A DNA stretch of 64,000 nucleotides from Flectobacillus roseus (lineage in GTDB: Bacteria; Bacteroidota; Bacteroidia; Cytophagales; Spirosomataceae). A program made the translations under genes and the position numbers. Positions 8,144 to 18,154 of this stretch are shown here, piece by piece. How positions within the stretch are numbered: position 1 is the stretch's first letter; each line of letters opens with the position of its first letter. A model generated the notes under the pieces. It saw nothing but the letters and a program-made list of their open reading frames with translations. It was not told where the DNA came from and made no database searches. The stretch is taken from NCBI RefSeq assembly GCF_030056665.1, contig NZ_JASHIG010000012.1. The stretch is one strand, 5' to 3'.

Positions 8144-9502
8144 ATGAAAACTAATTTATCAATCGATATACTCTCGGCCACAATCAACAGCGTTGCAGAG
8201 AGTTTTGTACTCATTGCTCCCGACCACAAGGTATTAATCTGCAATACCTCAATGGTCAAAACGCTAGAAATATTTTTTGGAAAAGAAATCCACATAGGAG
8301 ATGACTACCGAGATTTTGTGTTGGAACCCTTGAAGGATATCTACTTTTCGGCATTTGAAAACGCGATTCAAGGTGAATCTACTACTATACAAAAAGAAAC
8401 TTCGACTGGAGAAATACATTTATGGTTTGAGTATAAGGCCAACCCCGTTTATGACGATGCTAAAAAGCTAATTGGTGTTGCAATTTATGCGAAAAATATA
8501 GATGAACAGAAAAAAGCAGAATTAGCCATCGAGTATCTTAAAACTACCTACGAATCCCTTCTCAACAATATCTCCGACAGTATTTGCTTGCTTGATAGCA
8601 ATTTTAAAATAATTCAATTCAACACCCATTTTAAGAAAAGTATCCTCCGCAACATAGGCAAAGAAATCAACCTTGGTGACGATTTTAGGGAATTTTTGTT
8701 CCCACTAGAAACAGATGCTTTTTATACACAATTTAATAGTGCTATTTCAGGAAAAACAGTAGAAGACGAAATATGTGTTCATAATATACATGGAGAGACT
8801 ATCTGGATTTTAAGTAAAATGTATCCTGTTCATGACAAAAATCAAACGATCATAGGTGTCTGTTTGGTGGCTATCAATATCAGCGCCAAAAAGAAAATGG
8901 AATTGTCGTTAATCGAAAATGAACAGCGTTTTCGGAAAATTATTGAAACGGCTCCTGTCCCAATTGTCATTGTGGATAAGAAAATGAAAATACAGTTGGT
9001 AAACCCTGAAACGGAGAAAATTTTCAATTATGAGTCAAAGGAACTTCTAGACCAAGATATTAATATTCTAATCCCAAAGCGATTTCATACAAACCATGCT
9101 CAATACCAGCAGCAATATATTCAAGCACCCAAAATGTACCGAATGGGTATTGGTCGATTTACCCCTGCTATCACCAAAGATGGTATCGAGAAAATTGTAG
9201 AAGTAAGTCTCAATTCTTTTAAAGTAAATGATGAAACGTTTATCTTAGCCATTATCCAAGATGTCACTAAGCGAATTGAGCACGAAAACAAACTCGAAAA
9301 TCAAGTGGAAACCCTTGAAAAAATCGCTTGGCAACAATCCCACGAAATGCGAAAACCAGTTGCCAATATCCTCGGGTTAGTCCAGCTTATTGAATATGAT
9401 AAAGCCTATAACCCACTGCTAATCAACCAGCTTCACCAGACTACTAAGGAATTGGACGATGTTATTCATAAAATTGTGAATCTTACACATCTCAACAGAT
9501 AA
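8144..9502 (+). CDS. PAS-repeat signalling protein ending after a histidine-kinase H-box
   Basis: 452 residues from the ATG at 8144; a TTG at 8024 would add 40 residues. Three PAS domains follow one another, at about 5-125, 130-250 and 255-380; the third has the strong motif FRKIIETAPVPIVIVDKKMKIQLVNPETEKIF. A dimerisation/phosphoacceptor helix pair follows with His400 in SHEMRKPVANILG, and the protein stops at HLNR after the second helix. The ATP-binding (HATPase_c) domain is absent and not found in another frame downstream. Such proteins are known in Bacteroidota; they may work as phosphoacceptors or scaffolds. No membrane segment is seen. Confidence 0.85.
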   Translation: MKTNLSIDILSATINSVAESFVLIAPDHKVLICNTSMVKTLEIFFGKEIHIGDDYRDFVLEPLKDIYFSAFENAIQGESTTIQKETSTGEIHLWFEYKANPVYDDAKKLIGVAIYAKNIDEQKKAELAIEYLKTTYESLLNNISDSICLLDSNFKIIQFNTHFKKSILRNIGKEINLGDDFREFLFPLETDAFYTQFNSAISGKTVEDEICVHNIHGETIWILSKMYPVHDKNQTIIGVCLVAINISAKKKMELSLIENEQRFRKIIETAPVPIVIVDKKMKIQLVNPETEKIFNYESKELLDQDINILIPKRFHTNHAQYQQQYIQAPKMYRMGIGRFTPAITKDGIEKIVEVSLNSFKVNDETFILAIIQDVTKRIEHENKLENQVETLEKIAWQQSHEMRKPVANILGLVQLIEYDKAYNPLLINQLHQTTKELDDVIHKIVNLTHLNR

Positions 9503-9511
9503 AAATCAGAG

Positions 9512-9552
9512 ATCTGTGTGAGTTTCGTATTGTGATTCACACAGATATTTTG
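9512..9552 (+). terminator. Terminator after the PAS gene
   Basis: A perfect 10-bp stem (ATCTGTGTGA at 9512-9521, TCACACAGAT at 9537-9546) is followed by ATTTTGG. The T-run is weak. Confidence 0.5.
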
Positions 9553-9599
9553 GTATCTTCATTTCAAATTATGACGATACTAACCCACCATTCCCTATC

Positions 9600-10331
9600 G
9601 TGCTTGAAAAATACTATATCTTCGCCCTTTTGGCATTATTTGCAGAAATCATTGGAACGGTTTCAGGCTTTGGGTCCTCTATCCTATTTGTGCCTGTAGC
9701 TTCCTTATTTTTTGATTTTAAGACTGTTCTAGGTATCACAGCCGTCTTCCATGTTTTTAGCAATATCTCAAAAATCACTTTATTTCGAAAAGGCATTAAT
9801 AAAGAAATAGCTATCAAATTAGGTCTTCCAGCGGTTATATTTGTCATGATTGGAGCGTGGATGACGACCTTTTTACCCACAAAGTCCATGGAGCTGGCGA
9901 TGAATATTGTGCTGGTGGGCTTGTCGTTATATTTGCTTTACAATTTCAATAAAACCCTCAAACAAACCGATGGCAACCTATATCTTGGAGGAATCATGTC
10001 GGGCTTGTTGGCAGGTTTGGTCGGCACAGGCGGTGCTATCAGAGGTATTACTTTAGCGGCATTCCAGCTTCCCAAAGAAATATTCATTGCCACCTCCGCA
10101 CTAATTGATTTGGGAGTAGATAGCAGTCGGGCAGTGGTTTATGTAAGTAACGGCTATTTTGACCGACAATACATGGTGTTAATTCCATTTCTAATCGTCA
10201 TCAGTATTTTGGGAAGTTATATCGGAAAAGTAATTTTAAAATATACTTCCGAAATGGTATTTAGGTATATCGTTTTATCTATCGTAATCCTCACCTCTAT
10301 TTTTCAAACTATCAAGTATTTCATGAATTAA
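9600..10331 (+). CDS. TauE/SafE-family sulfite/anion exporter
   Basis: 243 residues with about seven or eight membrane helices. The two halves each carry the family's Gly-rich signature: AEIIGTVSGFGSSILFVP near the start and GLLAGLVGTGGAIRGITLA near residue 140. Members export sulfite, sulfoacetate or other organosulfur anions through the inner membrane. The likely start is GTG at 9600, since the first helix begins right after it. The flavin monooxygenase gene follows after 17 bases, so the two are probably one operon. The actual substrate is not visible. Confidence 0.85.
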   Translation: MLEKYYIFALLALFAEIIGTVSGFGSSILFVPVASLFFDFKTVLGITAVFHVFSNISKITLFRKGINKEIAIKLGLPAVIFVMIGAWMTTFLPTKSMELAMNIVLVGLSLYLLYNFNKTLKQTDGNLYLGGIMSGLLAGLVGTGGAIRGITLAAFQLPKEIFIATSALIDLGVDSSRAVVYVSNGYFDRQYMVLIPFLIVISILGSYIGKVILKYTSEMVFRYIVLSIVILTSIFQTIKYFMN

Positions 10332-10348
10332 TCAAACCTTAGCCAGCT

Positions 10349-11638
10349 ATGAAAACAATGCCCATTGCCATTATCGGAGCAGGCCCTTCTGGATTATCTA
10401 TCGCAAGAGCCCTAGCCAATGCTCAGCTTCCATTTGTTATTTATGAAAAGCACCGCAATACGGGTGGTTTATGGGATATCGAAAATGAAGGTTCGCCAAT
10501 GTACGAATCAGCGCATTTTATTTCTTCAAAAACCCTTTCAGGATTTCCTGATTTCCCTATGCCTGATGATTATCCCGACTATCCTACTCGCAAACAGTTA
10601 TGCGCTTATATACAGGCATTTGCCAAGCATTTTGATTTAGAAAAACATATTATTTTCAAGACTAAAATTGAAAAAGTAGAAAAATACGAGGACGGTTGGA
10701 AGTTGACAACGACACAAGGTGAAAGTTATTTTCATCAGGAACTTATCTGTGCCAATGGGACGCTTTGGCAACCCAATATTGCCCAATATCGTGGTACCTT
10801 TTCAGGAATAATTCGTCATTCAAATACCTTCAAAAAGTCTACTGAGTTTCTCAATAAAAGAGTATTGGTTGTTGGAGGTGGCAACTCTGGAGTAGATATT
10901 GCTTGTGAAGCGGCTAGTTTTGCTGACGAAGCCTATTTGAGTATGAGACGTGGCTATTATTTTATTCCGAAACACGTTTTTGGTGTGCCATCAGATGTAT
11001 TTTCTCATGGCGGCCCCAAACTTCCCTTAAAAGTCAATCAATGGATTTTTAAAAAACTCCTAAAAATTATGGTAGGCGACCAAACCAAATTTGGACTTCC
11101 CAAACCCGACCATGAATTGTTTGAATCACATCCTTTGATGAACTCACAAATCATGCACCATACCTCCCATGGCAATTTGGGTATCAAACCAGACATTGAT
11201 TATTTTGATGGGAAAAAAGTCTATTTCAAAGATGGGAGTTCTATTGAAGTGGATGAAATAATTTTGGCAACGGGCTATCATTACGCTATTCCCTTTGCTG
11301 AGGAGTTTTTTGACTGGAAAGACCATCGTCCACAATTATATATGAATCTATTTAATCCAAAACATGACAATATCTATGTCATGGGTTTTGTAGAAACCAA
11401 CTCGGCGGCTTATGACATATTTACAGAATTAGCAACTTTGCTAGCTAACTACCTAAAAGACAAAATCGAATCCCCAGAAAAAGCAAAGATTTTTAGAAAC
11501 AAAATCATTTCTGAAAACCTCGATTTAACAGGCGGAATCAACCTAGTTGCCTCAGAACGTCATACTGGATATGTTGACAGCGATACGATCAAAGCGAAGC
11601 TTAAACAAATAAAGAAACAAATGGGCTGGAATAACTAG
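10349..11638 (+). CDS. Flavin-containing monooxygenase-like oxidoreductase
   Basis: 429 residues. An FAD-binding Rossmann motif GAGPSGLSIARAL (10-22) is at the start, and a second NADPH motif GGGNSGVDIACEAA lies near residue 175. Between them YRGTFSGIIRHSNTF matches the FMO/BVMO-type signature FxGxxxHxxxF/Y, and ILATGY near residue 310 is the usual ATG motif. Such enzymes oxygenate S or N atoms or ketones with NADPH and O2. Cotranscription with a TauE/SafE exporter hints at sulfur-compound chemistry (inference only). No signal peptide. Confidence 0.85.
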   Translation: MKTMPIAIIGAGPSGLSIARALANAQLPFVIYEKHRNTGGLWDIENEGSPMYESAHFISSKTLSGFPDFPMPDDYPDYPTRKQLCAYIQAFAKHFDLEKHIIFKTKIEKVEKYEDGWKLTTTQGESYFHQELICANGTLWQPNIAQYRGTFSGIIRHSNTFKKSTEFLNKRVLVVGGGNSGVDIACEAASFADEAYLSMRRGYYFIPKHVFGVPSDVFSHGGPKLPLKVNQWIFKKLLKIMVGDQTKFGLPKPDHELFESHPLMNSQIMHHTSHGNLGIKPDIDYFDGKKVYFKDGSSIEVDEIILATGYHYAIPFAEEFFDWKDHRPQLYMNLFNPKHDNIYVMGFVETNSAAYDIFTELATLLANYLKDKIESPEKAKIFRNKIISENLDLTGGINLVASERHTGYVDSDTIKAKLKQIKKQMGWNN

Positions 11639-11652
11639 TAAAACTGAGTTTT

Positions 11653-11812
11653 GTTAAAATTTGTATTCTACCAGTAGAGACGCAATGATTGTATCTTAAG
11701 CCATTCATATCTAGCATAGTAACAACAGAAAAGCGGTCGAAAAATATTTTTCGACCGCTTTCTGATGAAAACTTAGAGAATAATCCCAATCCTAAAATTC
11801 GGGAGAACTCAT
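11653..11812. repeat. GCGGTCG hairpin repeat, copy B
   Basis: Full-length copy with the shared left part (GTTAAAATTTGTATTCT), a decayed GACGCAATGATTGTATC hairpin, the main hairpin at 11725-11764 and the conserved right part to GAACTCAT. The outer stem reads CAGA/TCTG here instead of ATCAAAA/TTTTGAT, so pairing is kept although the bases differ. It separates two convergent genes. Confidence 0.8.
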
Positions 11813-11932
11813 ATTTGTTAATTCAAACTACATGAAAGTTTTCAAACTTATCTCAGATTTAGGATTTCTAAATGCGGAAGTATCAAATCATAATTCCACA
11901 ATCCACTATCTGATATCCGAAATCTATCAGGC

Positions 11933-14200
11933 TTATTTACCAACGCTAGCACGAATAATATTCAATGCTCCACCAGCTTTAAACCATTCAATTTGCTGGT
12001 CGTTGTACGAGTGATTTGCCACGATAGTATCTGAACTTCCATCCTCATGATTCAAAACAATTTCCAATGGTTTGCCTGGTGCAAAATCTGCCAATCCATT
12101 GATATCGATAGAGTCATTTTCTTGGATTTTGTCGTAGTCAGCTTCATTGGCAAAAGTCAGAGCTAACATTCCTTGTTTCTTCAAGTTAGTTTCGTGAATA
12201 CGAGCAAAAGATTTTACTAATACGGCACGAACGCCCAAGTGACGAGGCTCCATAGCGGCATGCTCACGAGATGAACCTTCACCATAGTTTTGGTCACCTA
12301 CAACGATAGAGCCAATACCAGCTGCTTTGTAAGCACGTTGAGTCGCCGGTACAGGACCATATTCGCCAGTCAATTGGTTTTTAACTTTATCAGTTTTCTC
12401 GTTAAAATAATTCAATGCACCGATCAACATATTGTTAGAAATGTTATCTAAGTGACCACGATATTTCAACCAAGGTCCAGCCATAGAGATATGGTCGGTA
12501 GTACATTTTCCTTTAGCCTTAATCAACAATTTTAGACCTTTCAAATCTGTACCTTCCCAAGGTGTAAATGGTTCTAACAACTGCAAACGGTCAGAGGTTG
12601 GTGATACTTTTACCACTACTGATGAGCCATCTTCCGCAGGTGCTTGGTATCCAGCATCTTCTACAGCAAAACCTTTTGTTGGCAATTCGTCTCCTTTTGG
12701 AGGATCCAATTTCACTTGCTCTCCAGCTTCGTTTGTCAAATAGTCCGTTAATGGGTTAAATGTCAAATCACCTGCAATAGCCAATGCTGTTACCAATTCG
12801 GGTGAAGCCACGAAGGCATAAGTATTTGGGTTACCATCTGCACGCTTAGCAAAGTTACGGTTGAATGAGTGAACAATAGTGTTTTTCTCACCCTTCTCAG
12901 CACCTGCTCGAGCCCACTGTCCAATACAAGGACCACAAGCATTTGAGAATACTTTACCGCCAATGCTCTCGAAAGTATCGATAAAGCCATCACGCTCAAT
13001 GGTATAACGTACTTGTTCCGAACCTGGGGTAATGGTGTATTCAGCTTTAGTTTTTAAACCTTTTGCTGCCACTTGCTTGGCCAAAGACGCCGCACGTGAA
13101 ATATCTTCGTAAGATGAGTTAGTACATGAACCAATCAAACCTACTTCAACTTTGGTTGGCCAACCATTTTTCTCTGCCAATTCCTTCATTTGAGAAATAG
13201 GCGTCGCCAAATCTGGCGTAAATGGACCATTTAAGTGTGGCTCTAAGGTATCCAAATCAATTTCGATAACTTGGTCGAAATAGGTAGCTGGATCAGCATA
13301 AACTTCTGGGTCAGCGGTCAAATATTCTTTTATACCATTTGCCAATTCTGCTACATCTGCACGACCAGTGGCTGCCAAATAACGAGCCATTGATTCGTCA
13401 TAACCAAATGTAGAAGTGGTAGCACCGATTTCAGCACCCATGTTCGCGATTGTACCTTTTCCTGTTGCTGACATTGAGGTAACTCCTTCTCCAAAATATT
13501 CAACCACTGCTCCTGTACCACCTTTTACAGTAAGGATACCTGCTACTTTCAAGATTACATCTTTTGCAGAAGTCCAACCATTAAGCTTTCCTGTCAATTT
13601 TACACCGATAAGTTTAGGAAACTTCAACTCCCATGCCAAACCTGCCATTACATCGCAAGCATCAGCACCCCCTACACCAATGGCAATCATACCCAAACCA
13701 CCTGCATTTACGGTGTGAGAGTCTGTACCAATCATCATACCCCCTGGGAATGCATAATTTTCGATTACTACTTGGTGAATGATACCTGCCCCAGCTTTCC
13801 AGAATCCGATACCATATTTATCAGAAACTGAAGAAAGAAAATCATATACTTCTTTATTTTTATCAACTGCCACTGCTAAATCTGTCGCCGACGAAACTTT
13901 TGCTTCAATCAAGTGATCACAGTGTACTGTCGATGGCACTGCAACTTTCGGACGACCAGCCTGCATAAACTGTAAAAGAGCCATTTGTGCTGTAGCATCT
14001 TGCATAGCAACACGGTCAGGAGCAAAGTCGACATACGACTTACCTCTTTCAAATGTTTGACTTGGAGTGCCTTCCCATAAGTGAGAGTAAAGAATCTTTT
14101 CGGTTAACGTCAATGGTCTTCCCACTAATTTACGAGCTGCCTCTACACGTGCAGGCATTCTTTCGTAAACCGCCTTAATCATTTCTATGTCAAAAGCCAT
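11933..14200 (-). CDS. acn: Aconitate hydratase, mitochondrial-type
   Basis: 755 residues, the usual length for mitochondrial-type aconitases. It interconverts citrate and isocitrate in the TCA cycle with a 4Fe-4S cluster. The cluster cysteines are seen in GLIGSCTNSSYEDI (near residue 355) and SNACGPCIGQW (near 420). HCDHLIEA and GTDSHTVNAGGLG are further active-site motifs, and the swivelling C-terminal domain carries GSSREHAAMEPRHLG. The protein is cytoplasmic. It lies divergent to a second, unrelated-type aconitase (acnB) across 1.1 kb. A convergent repeat copy B lies beyond its 3' end. Confidence 0.97.
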   Translation of the reverse strand: MAFDIEMIKAVYERMPARVEAARKLVGRPLTLTEKILYSHLWEGTPSQTFERGKSYVDFAPDRVAMQDATAQMALLQFMQAGRPKVAVPSTVHCDHLIEAKVSSATDLAVAVDKNKEVYDFLSSVSDKYGIGFWKAGAGIIHQVVIENYAFPGGMMIGTDSHTVNAGGLGMIAIGVGGADACDVMAGLAWELKFPKLIGVKLTGKLNGWTSAKDVILKVAGILTVKGGTGAVVEYFGEGVTSMSATGKGTIANMGAEIGATTSTFGYDESMARYLAATGRADVAELANGIKEYLTADPEVYADPATYFDQVIEIDLDTLEPHLNGPFTPDLATPISQMKELAEKNGWPTKVEVGLIGSCTNSSYEDISRAASLAKQVAAKGLKTKAEYTITPGSEQVRYTIERDGFIDTFESIGGKVFSNACGPCIGQWARAGAEKGEKNTIVHSFNRNFAKRADGNPNTYAFVASPELVTALAIAGDLTFNPLTDYLTNEAGEQVKLDPPKGDELPTKGFAVEDAGYQAPAEDGSSVVVKVSPTSDRLQLLEPFTPWEGTDLKGLKLLIKAKGKCTTDHISMAGPWLKYRGHLDNISNNMLIGALNYFNEKTDKVKNQLTGEYGPVPATQRAYKAAGIGSIVVGDQNYGEGSSREHAAMEPRHLGVRAVLVKSFARIHETNLKKQGMLALTFANEADYDKIQENDSIDINGLADFAPGKPLEIVLNHEDGSSDTIVANHSYNDQQIEWFKAGGALNIIRASVGK

Positions 14201-14775
14201 GATATTTTATTTAGTTATTAGTTATTGGAATATTAGATTTAAAGAATGAATTATGTCAAAAACTATCAATAGATGCTAATTAAAGAACACCCATCTGAAC
14301 TATTAGGTTCTTATAAATTGAAATGATCTTATGAATGAACGTATTTAAGTTTTTTATTTTAGGGACAAGGCAACAGGCACAAGGCAAAGAGTGTTAAAAT
14401 GTTTTTAACGTCACAGACATGCATTTTACCCCAAGCCCACCGCCAAAAGCCCTTACCTGAAAGCCCAAAGAACAATATTAAATTTTATTTTGCTCACTAA
14501 CTTACTAAAACTTCTAAATGTGGATGTACGTCGAAATTAGGGAATCATCTTTTTTAGATTAAGGTAAAAATACAGTACGGATGCTATTTTTTCATACTTC
14601 ATTCTTCGTAAATGCAAAAAATTAATAAAAACATATTACACCTGTAGTTGGTCGTAATAGGTACATTTTGAGCTCATATTCAATATTCAGAGAGAATATA
14701 CTGTGTATTTTCAGCTTATTTTATATAGCTTCTCGTTGTGCTGGTTCAAAATTAAATATCAGTAAAGACCAAGTA

Positions 14776-14815
14776 AGATTCTCTACTTACTAAGTTAAGA
14801 ATCTTTAGAGAATCT
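14776..14815. repeat. Inverted repeat in the aconitase intergenic region
   Basis: AGATTCTCTA (14776-14785) and TAGAGAATCT (14806-14815) are perfect 10-bp arms around a 20-base loop that itself contains CTTA/TAAG pairing. It could be a transcript-ending or regulatory structure. Confidence 0.5.
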
Positions 14816-15220
14816 CCTTCTGCTTATTTGCATAAAACCTAAAACATTCACGTCTGAGAAAGTTGAATGAATAGTGTGCCTCTTTTTAAAAAACCAGCAA
14901 AATATAACACAATACACTTATTTTCAACCCATTGACTTCTACTTTAGATTTTTCTATTTCAAATTCTTCTCATTTTACGGTGGTATTCAAAATCTATCAA
15001 AGACACGGTGGCATTAATTTTATTTCTGAGGATAATCATAACTATAGTTATAAATAACATTCAAAATCACTAAGAGAAGCAACTAAATCGAATTTAGGAC
15101 TAATCTAATGTTTACCATGAAAATTAATAAATAAAGCAAATAAAAATTAGATATATCCAAGAAAATATATACCTAAACCGTCTATTCTATAAAAAATTTT
15201 TAAATCGAACTTCGATTTCA

Positions 15221-15228
15221 TAAATTTG
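15221..15228 (+). promoter_or_regulatory. Putative -7 element for acnB
   Basis: TAAATTTG fits the Bacteroidota -7 consensus TAnnTTTG. The -33 region has only a T-run. The implied leader is about 100 bases. Confidence 0.4.
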
Positions 15229-15334
15229 TCGGACAACTTCTTCTCAAAAAAACTAGTGTCTATTTTGTAGAAAAGGTTTATTTAAACAAAAATTACTCAC
15301 GGATTAATACTATAATAACTGTAAATAATTCAAT

Positions 15335-18106
15335 ATGAACTTTTATAACGATTACCTTAAGGAAATTGAGGAAAGAAAAACACAGGGACTTCATCCTAAG
15401 CCAATTGATAGTGCAGAATTGGTAAGCGAAATCATTGAGCAAATCAAAGATTTGAGCAACGAGCACCGTGCTGATTCACTTCAGTTTTTTATATATAACA
15501 CATTGCCAGGAACAACTCCAGCAGCAGGTGTAAAGGCTAAGTTTTTAAAAGAGATTATACTTGGTCAGTCTGTTGTAGAAGAAATCACTCCTCAATTTGC
15601 TTTCGAATTGTTGTCGCACATGAAAGGTGGTCCATCAATCGAAGTATTATTAGATTTAGCTTTAGGAGAAGATGCAGCAATCGCAAAACAGGCAGGTGAT
15701 GTATTGAAAACGCAAGTTTATCTGTACGACGCTGACTTGAAACGTTTGAAAGATGCATTTGAAAGCGGAAATACAACAGCCAAAGATATCATCGAAAGCT
15801 ATGCAAAAGCAGAGTTTTTCACAAAACTTCCAGACGTACCTGAAGAAATCAAAGTAGTTACGTTTATCGCAGGTGAAGGAGATATCTCAACAGATTTACT
15901 TTCTCCAGGTAACCAAGCTCACTCTCGTTCTGACCGTGAATTACACGGAAAATGTATGATTTCTCCTGCAGCTCAGGCTGAAATCGAAGCATTGAAAGCG
16001 CAACACCCAGACAAATCTGTGATGTTGATTGCTGAAAAAGGAACAATGGGTGTAGGTTCTTCAAGAATGTCAGGAGTAAACAACGTGGCTCTTTGGACAG
16101 GTAAACAAGCAAGCCCTTACGTTCCATTTGTTAACTATGCTCCAATTGTTGGTGGTACAAACGGTATCTCTCCTATTTTCTTAACTACAGTTGACGTAAC
16201 AGGTGGTATCGGTATCGACCTTAAAAACTGGGTAAAGAAAGTAGATGCAGACGGTAAAGTGGTGCGTGATGAAAACAACGAACCAATTCTTGAGCAGGTA
16301 TATTCTGTTGAGACAGGAACTGTATTGACAATCAATACAAAAACAAAAAAATTATATAATGGAGACCAAGAGTTGATTGATATTTCAAGATCATTCACTC
16401 CGCAAAAAATGGAATTTATCAAAGCAGGTGGTTCTTATGCTATCGTATTTGGTAAGAAAATCCAAACTTTTGCTTCTCAGTTATTAGGTATTGCTATCGC
16501 TCCAGTTTTTGCTCCTTCTAAAGAAGTTTCAATCGAAGGTCAAGGATTGACAGCTGTTGAAAAAATCTTCAACAGAAATGCAGTAGGTGTAACACCAGGC
16601 AAGACATTACATGCTGGATCAGACGTACGTGTTACAGTAAACATCGTAGGTTCGCAAGATACTACAGGTTTGATGACGGCTCAAGAATTAGAGTCAATGG
16701 CTGCTACTACGATCTCTACGATTGTAGATGGTGCTTATCAGTCTGGTTGTCACACAGCATCTGTTTGGGATAAAAAAGCGCAAGCTAACATTCCTAAATT
16801 GATGAAATTCATGAACGAGTTTGGTTTGATTACCGCTCGTGACCCTAAAGGTGTATATCACTCAATGACTGACGTAATTCACAAAGTATTGAATGATATT
16901 ACAGTTGACGATTGGGCGATCATCATCGGTGGTGACTCACACACTCGTATGTCGAAAGGTGTTGCATTTGGTGCTGACTCAGGTACTGTTGCTTTGGCAT
17001 TGGCTACGGGTGAGGCTTCTATGCCAATTCCTGATTCTGTAAAAGTTACTTTCAAAGGTAGCATGAAAGAATACATGGACTTCCGTGACGTAGTACACGC
17101 TACTCAGGCTCAAATGTTGCAGCAATTCGGTGGTGAAAACGTATTCCAAGGAAGAATCATTGAAGTACACATCGGAACGCTTACTGCTGACCAAGCATTT
17201 ACTTTCACTGACTGGTCTGCTGAAATGAAAGCTAAAGCATCTATCTGTATTTCTGAAGATGCTACGTTAATCGAGTCATTGGAAATTGCGAAAAGCAGAA
17301 TCCAGATTATGATTGACAAAGGTATGGACAACAAAAACCAAGTGCTTCAAGGTTTGATTGATAAAGCAAATAAGAGAATTGCTGAAATTCAATCAGGAGA
17401 GAAACCAGCACTTAGACCAGATGCTAACGCTAAATATTACGCAGAGGTAGTAGTTGACTTAGACCAAATCGCTGAGCCAATGATTGCTGACCCAGACGTA
17501 AATAACGCTGACGTTTCGAAAAGATATACACACGATACTATCAGACCATTATCTTATTACGGTGGCGACAAGAAAGTTGACCTTGGCTTCATCGGTTCTT
17601 GTATGGTTCACAAAGGCGATATGAAAATTTTGGCTCAAATGTTGAAAAACATCGAAGCTCAAAATGGTAAAGTTGAATTCCAAGCACCTCTTGTAGTTGC
17701 TCCTCCAACTTACAATATCGTAGATGAATTGAAAGCTGAAGGTGACTGGGAAGTATTACAGAAATACTCAGGCTTTGAGTTTGATGACAATGCTCCAAAA
17801 TCAGCAGCTCGTACATCTTACGAAAAAATGTTGTACTTAGAGCGCCCTGGCTGTAACCTTTGTATGGGTAACCAAGAAAAAGCCGCTAAAGGTGATACCG
17901 TAATGGCAACATCTACACGTTTGTTCCAAGGACGTGTGGTAGAAGATTCAGAAGGTAAAAAAGGTGAATCTTTGCTATCATCTACTCCAGTAGTAGTACT
18001 TTCAACAGTTTTGGGTAGAACTCCAACTATCGAAGAATATGTGAAAGCAGTAGAAGGTATCAATTTGACTAAATTCTCTCCATCACACATCAAGTTGGTG
18101 AAATAA
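15335..18106 (+). CDS. acnB: Aconitate hydratase B / 2-methylisocitrate dehydratase
   Basis: 923 residues, the AcnB length and domain order: HEAT-like N-terminal domain (about 1-160), swivelling domain with GTMGVGSSRMSGVNN, then the three catalytic domains. The iron-sulfur cysteines are in DLGFIGSCMVHKGDM (near residue 750) and LERPGCNLCMGNQ (near 840). IIGGDSHTRMSKGVAFGADSGT is a typical AcnB active-site stretch. It acts in the TCA cycle and can serve the methylcitrate cycle. Coding is independent of the mitochondrial-type aconitase on the other side of the intergenic region; both appear intact. A strong terminator follows. Confidence 0.97.
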   Translation: MNFYNDYLKEIEERKTQGLHPKPIDSAELVSEIIEQIKDLSNEHRADSLQFFIYNTLPGTTPAAGVKAKFLKEIILGQSVVEEITPQFAFELLSHMKGGPSIEVLLDLALGEDAAIAKQAGDVLKTQVYLYDADLKRLKDAFESGNTTAKDIIESYAKAEFFTKLPDVPEEIKVVTFIAGEGDISTDLLSPGNQAHSRSDRELHGKCMISPAAQAEIEALKAQHPDKSVMLIAEKGTMGVGSSRMSGVNNVALWTGKQASPYVPFVNYAPIVGGTNGISPIFLTTVDVTGGIGIDLKNWVKKVDADGKVVRDENNEPILEQVYSVETGTVLTINTKTKKLYNGDQELIDISRSFTPQKMEFIKAGGSYAIVFGKKIQTFASQLLGIAIAPVFAPSKEVSIEGQGLTAVEKIFNRNAVGVTPGKTLHAGSDVRVTVNIVGSQDTTGLMTAQELESMAATTISTIVDGAYQSGCHTASVWDKKAQANIPKLMKFMNEFGLITARDPKGVYHSMTDVIHKVLNDITVDDWAIIIGGDSHTRMSKGVAFGADSGTVALALATGEASMPIPDSVKVTFKGSMKEYMDFRDVVHATQAQMLQQFGGENVFQGRIIEVHIGTLTADQAFTFTDWSAEMKAKASICISEDATLIESLEIAKSRIQIMIDKGMDNKNQVLQGLIDKANKRIAEIQSGEKPALRPDANAKYYAEVVVDLDQIAEPMIADPDVNNADVSKRYTHDTIRPLSYYGGDKKVDLGFIGSCMVHKGDMKILAQMLKNIEAQNGKVEFQAPLVVAPPTYNIVDELKAEGDWEVLQKYSGFEFDDNAPKSAARTSYEKMLYLERPGCNLCMGNQEKAAKGDTVMATSTRLFQGRVVEDSEGKKGESLLSSTPVVVLSTVLGRTPTIEEYVKAVEGINLTKFSPSHIKLVK

Positions 18107-18121
18107 GAGTCTAACATATAT

Positions 18122-18154
18122 AAAAAAGCCTGAGCACACACTCAGGCTTTTTTT
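18122..18154 (+). terminator. Rho-independent terminator of acnB
   Basis: AAAAAAGCCTGAG pairs with CTCAGGCTTTTTT around a short loop, followed by T residues. Confidence 0.9.

Larger units (their letters stand above)
14201..15334. other. 1.1-kb non-coding region between two divergent aconitase genes
   Basis: No open frame of note is present on either strand. The region is AT-rich and must contain both start regions. Seen in it: an inverted repeat at 14776-14815, a perfect 14-bp palindrome ATAACTATAGTTAT at 15038-15051 and a TAAATTTG element at 15221-15228. The stretch around 14380-14480 is richer in G and C than the rest and has no identifiable content. No tRNA or known RNA fold was recognised. 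Confidence 0.6.

Noticed and set aside
9503..9599. A missing HATPase_c domain of the PAS protein hidden by a frameshift
   Set aside because: Only about 100 bases with a terminator-like hairpin separate it from the next gene, too little for the domain.
11832..12014. 60-residue plus-strand frame overlapping the end of the aconitase gene
   Set aside because: It overlaps a certain gene on the other strand and shows no recognisable feature apart from an ATG.
14201..15334. A hidden gene or known structured RNA between the aconitases
   Set aside because: No frame with coding character was seen on either strand and no tRNA or familiar RNA motif could be identified.
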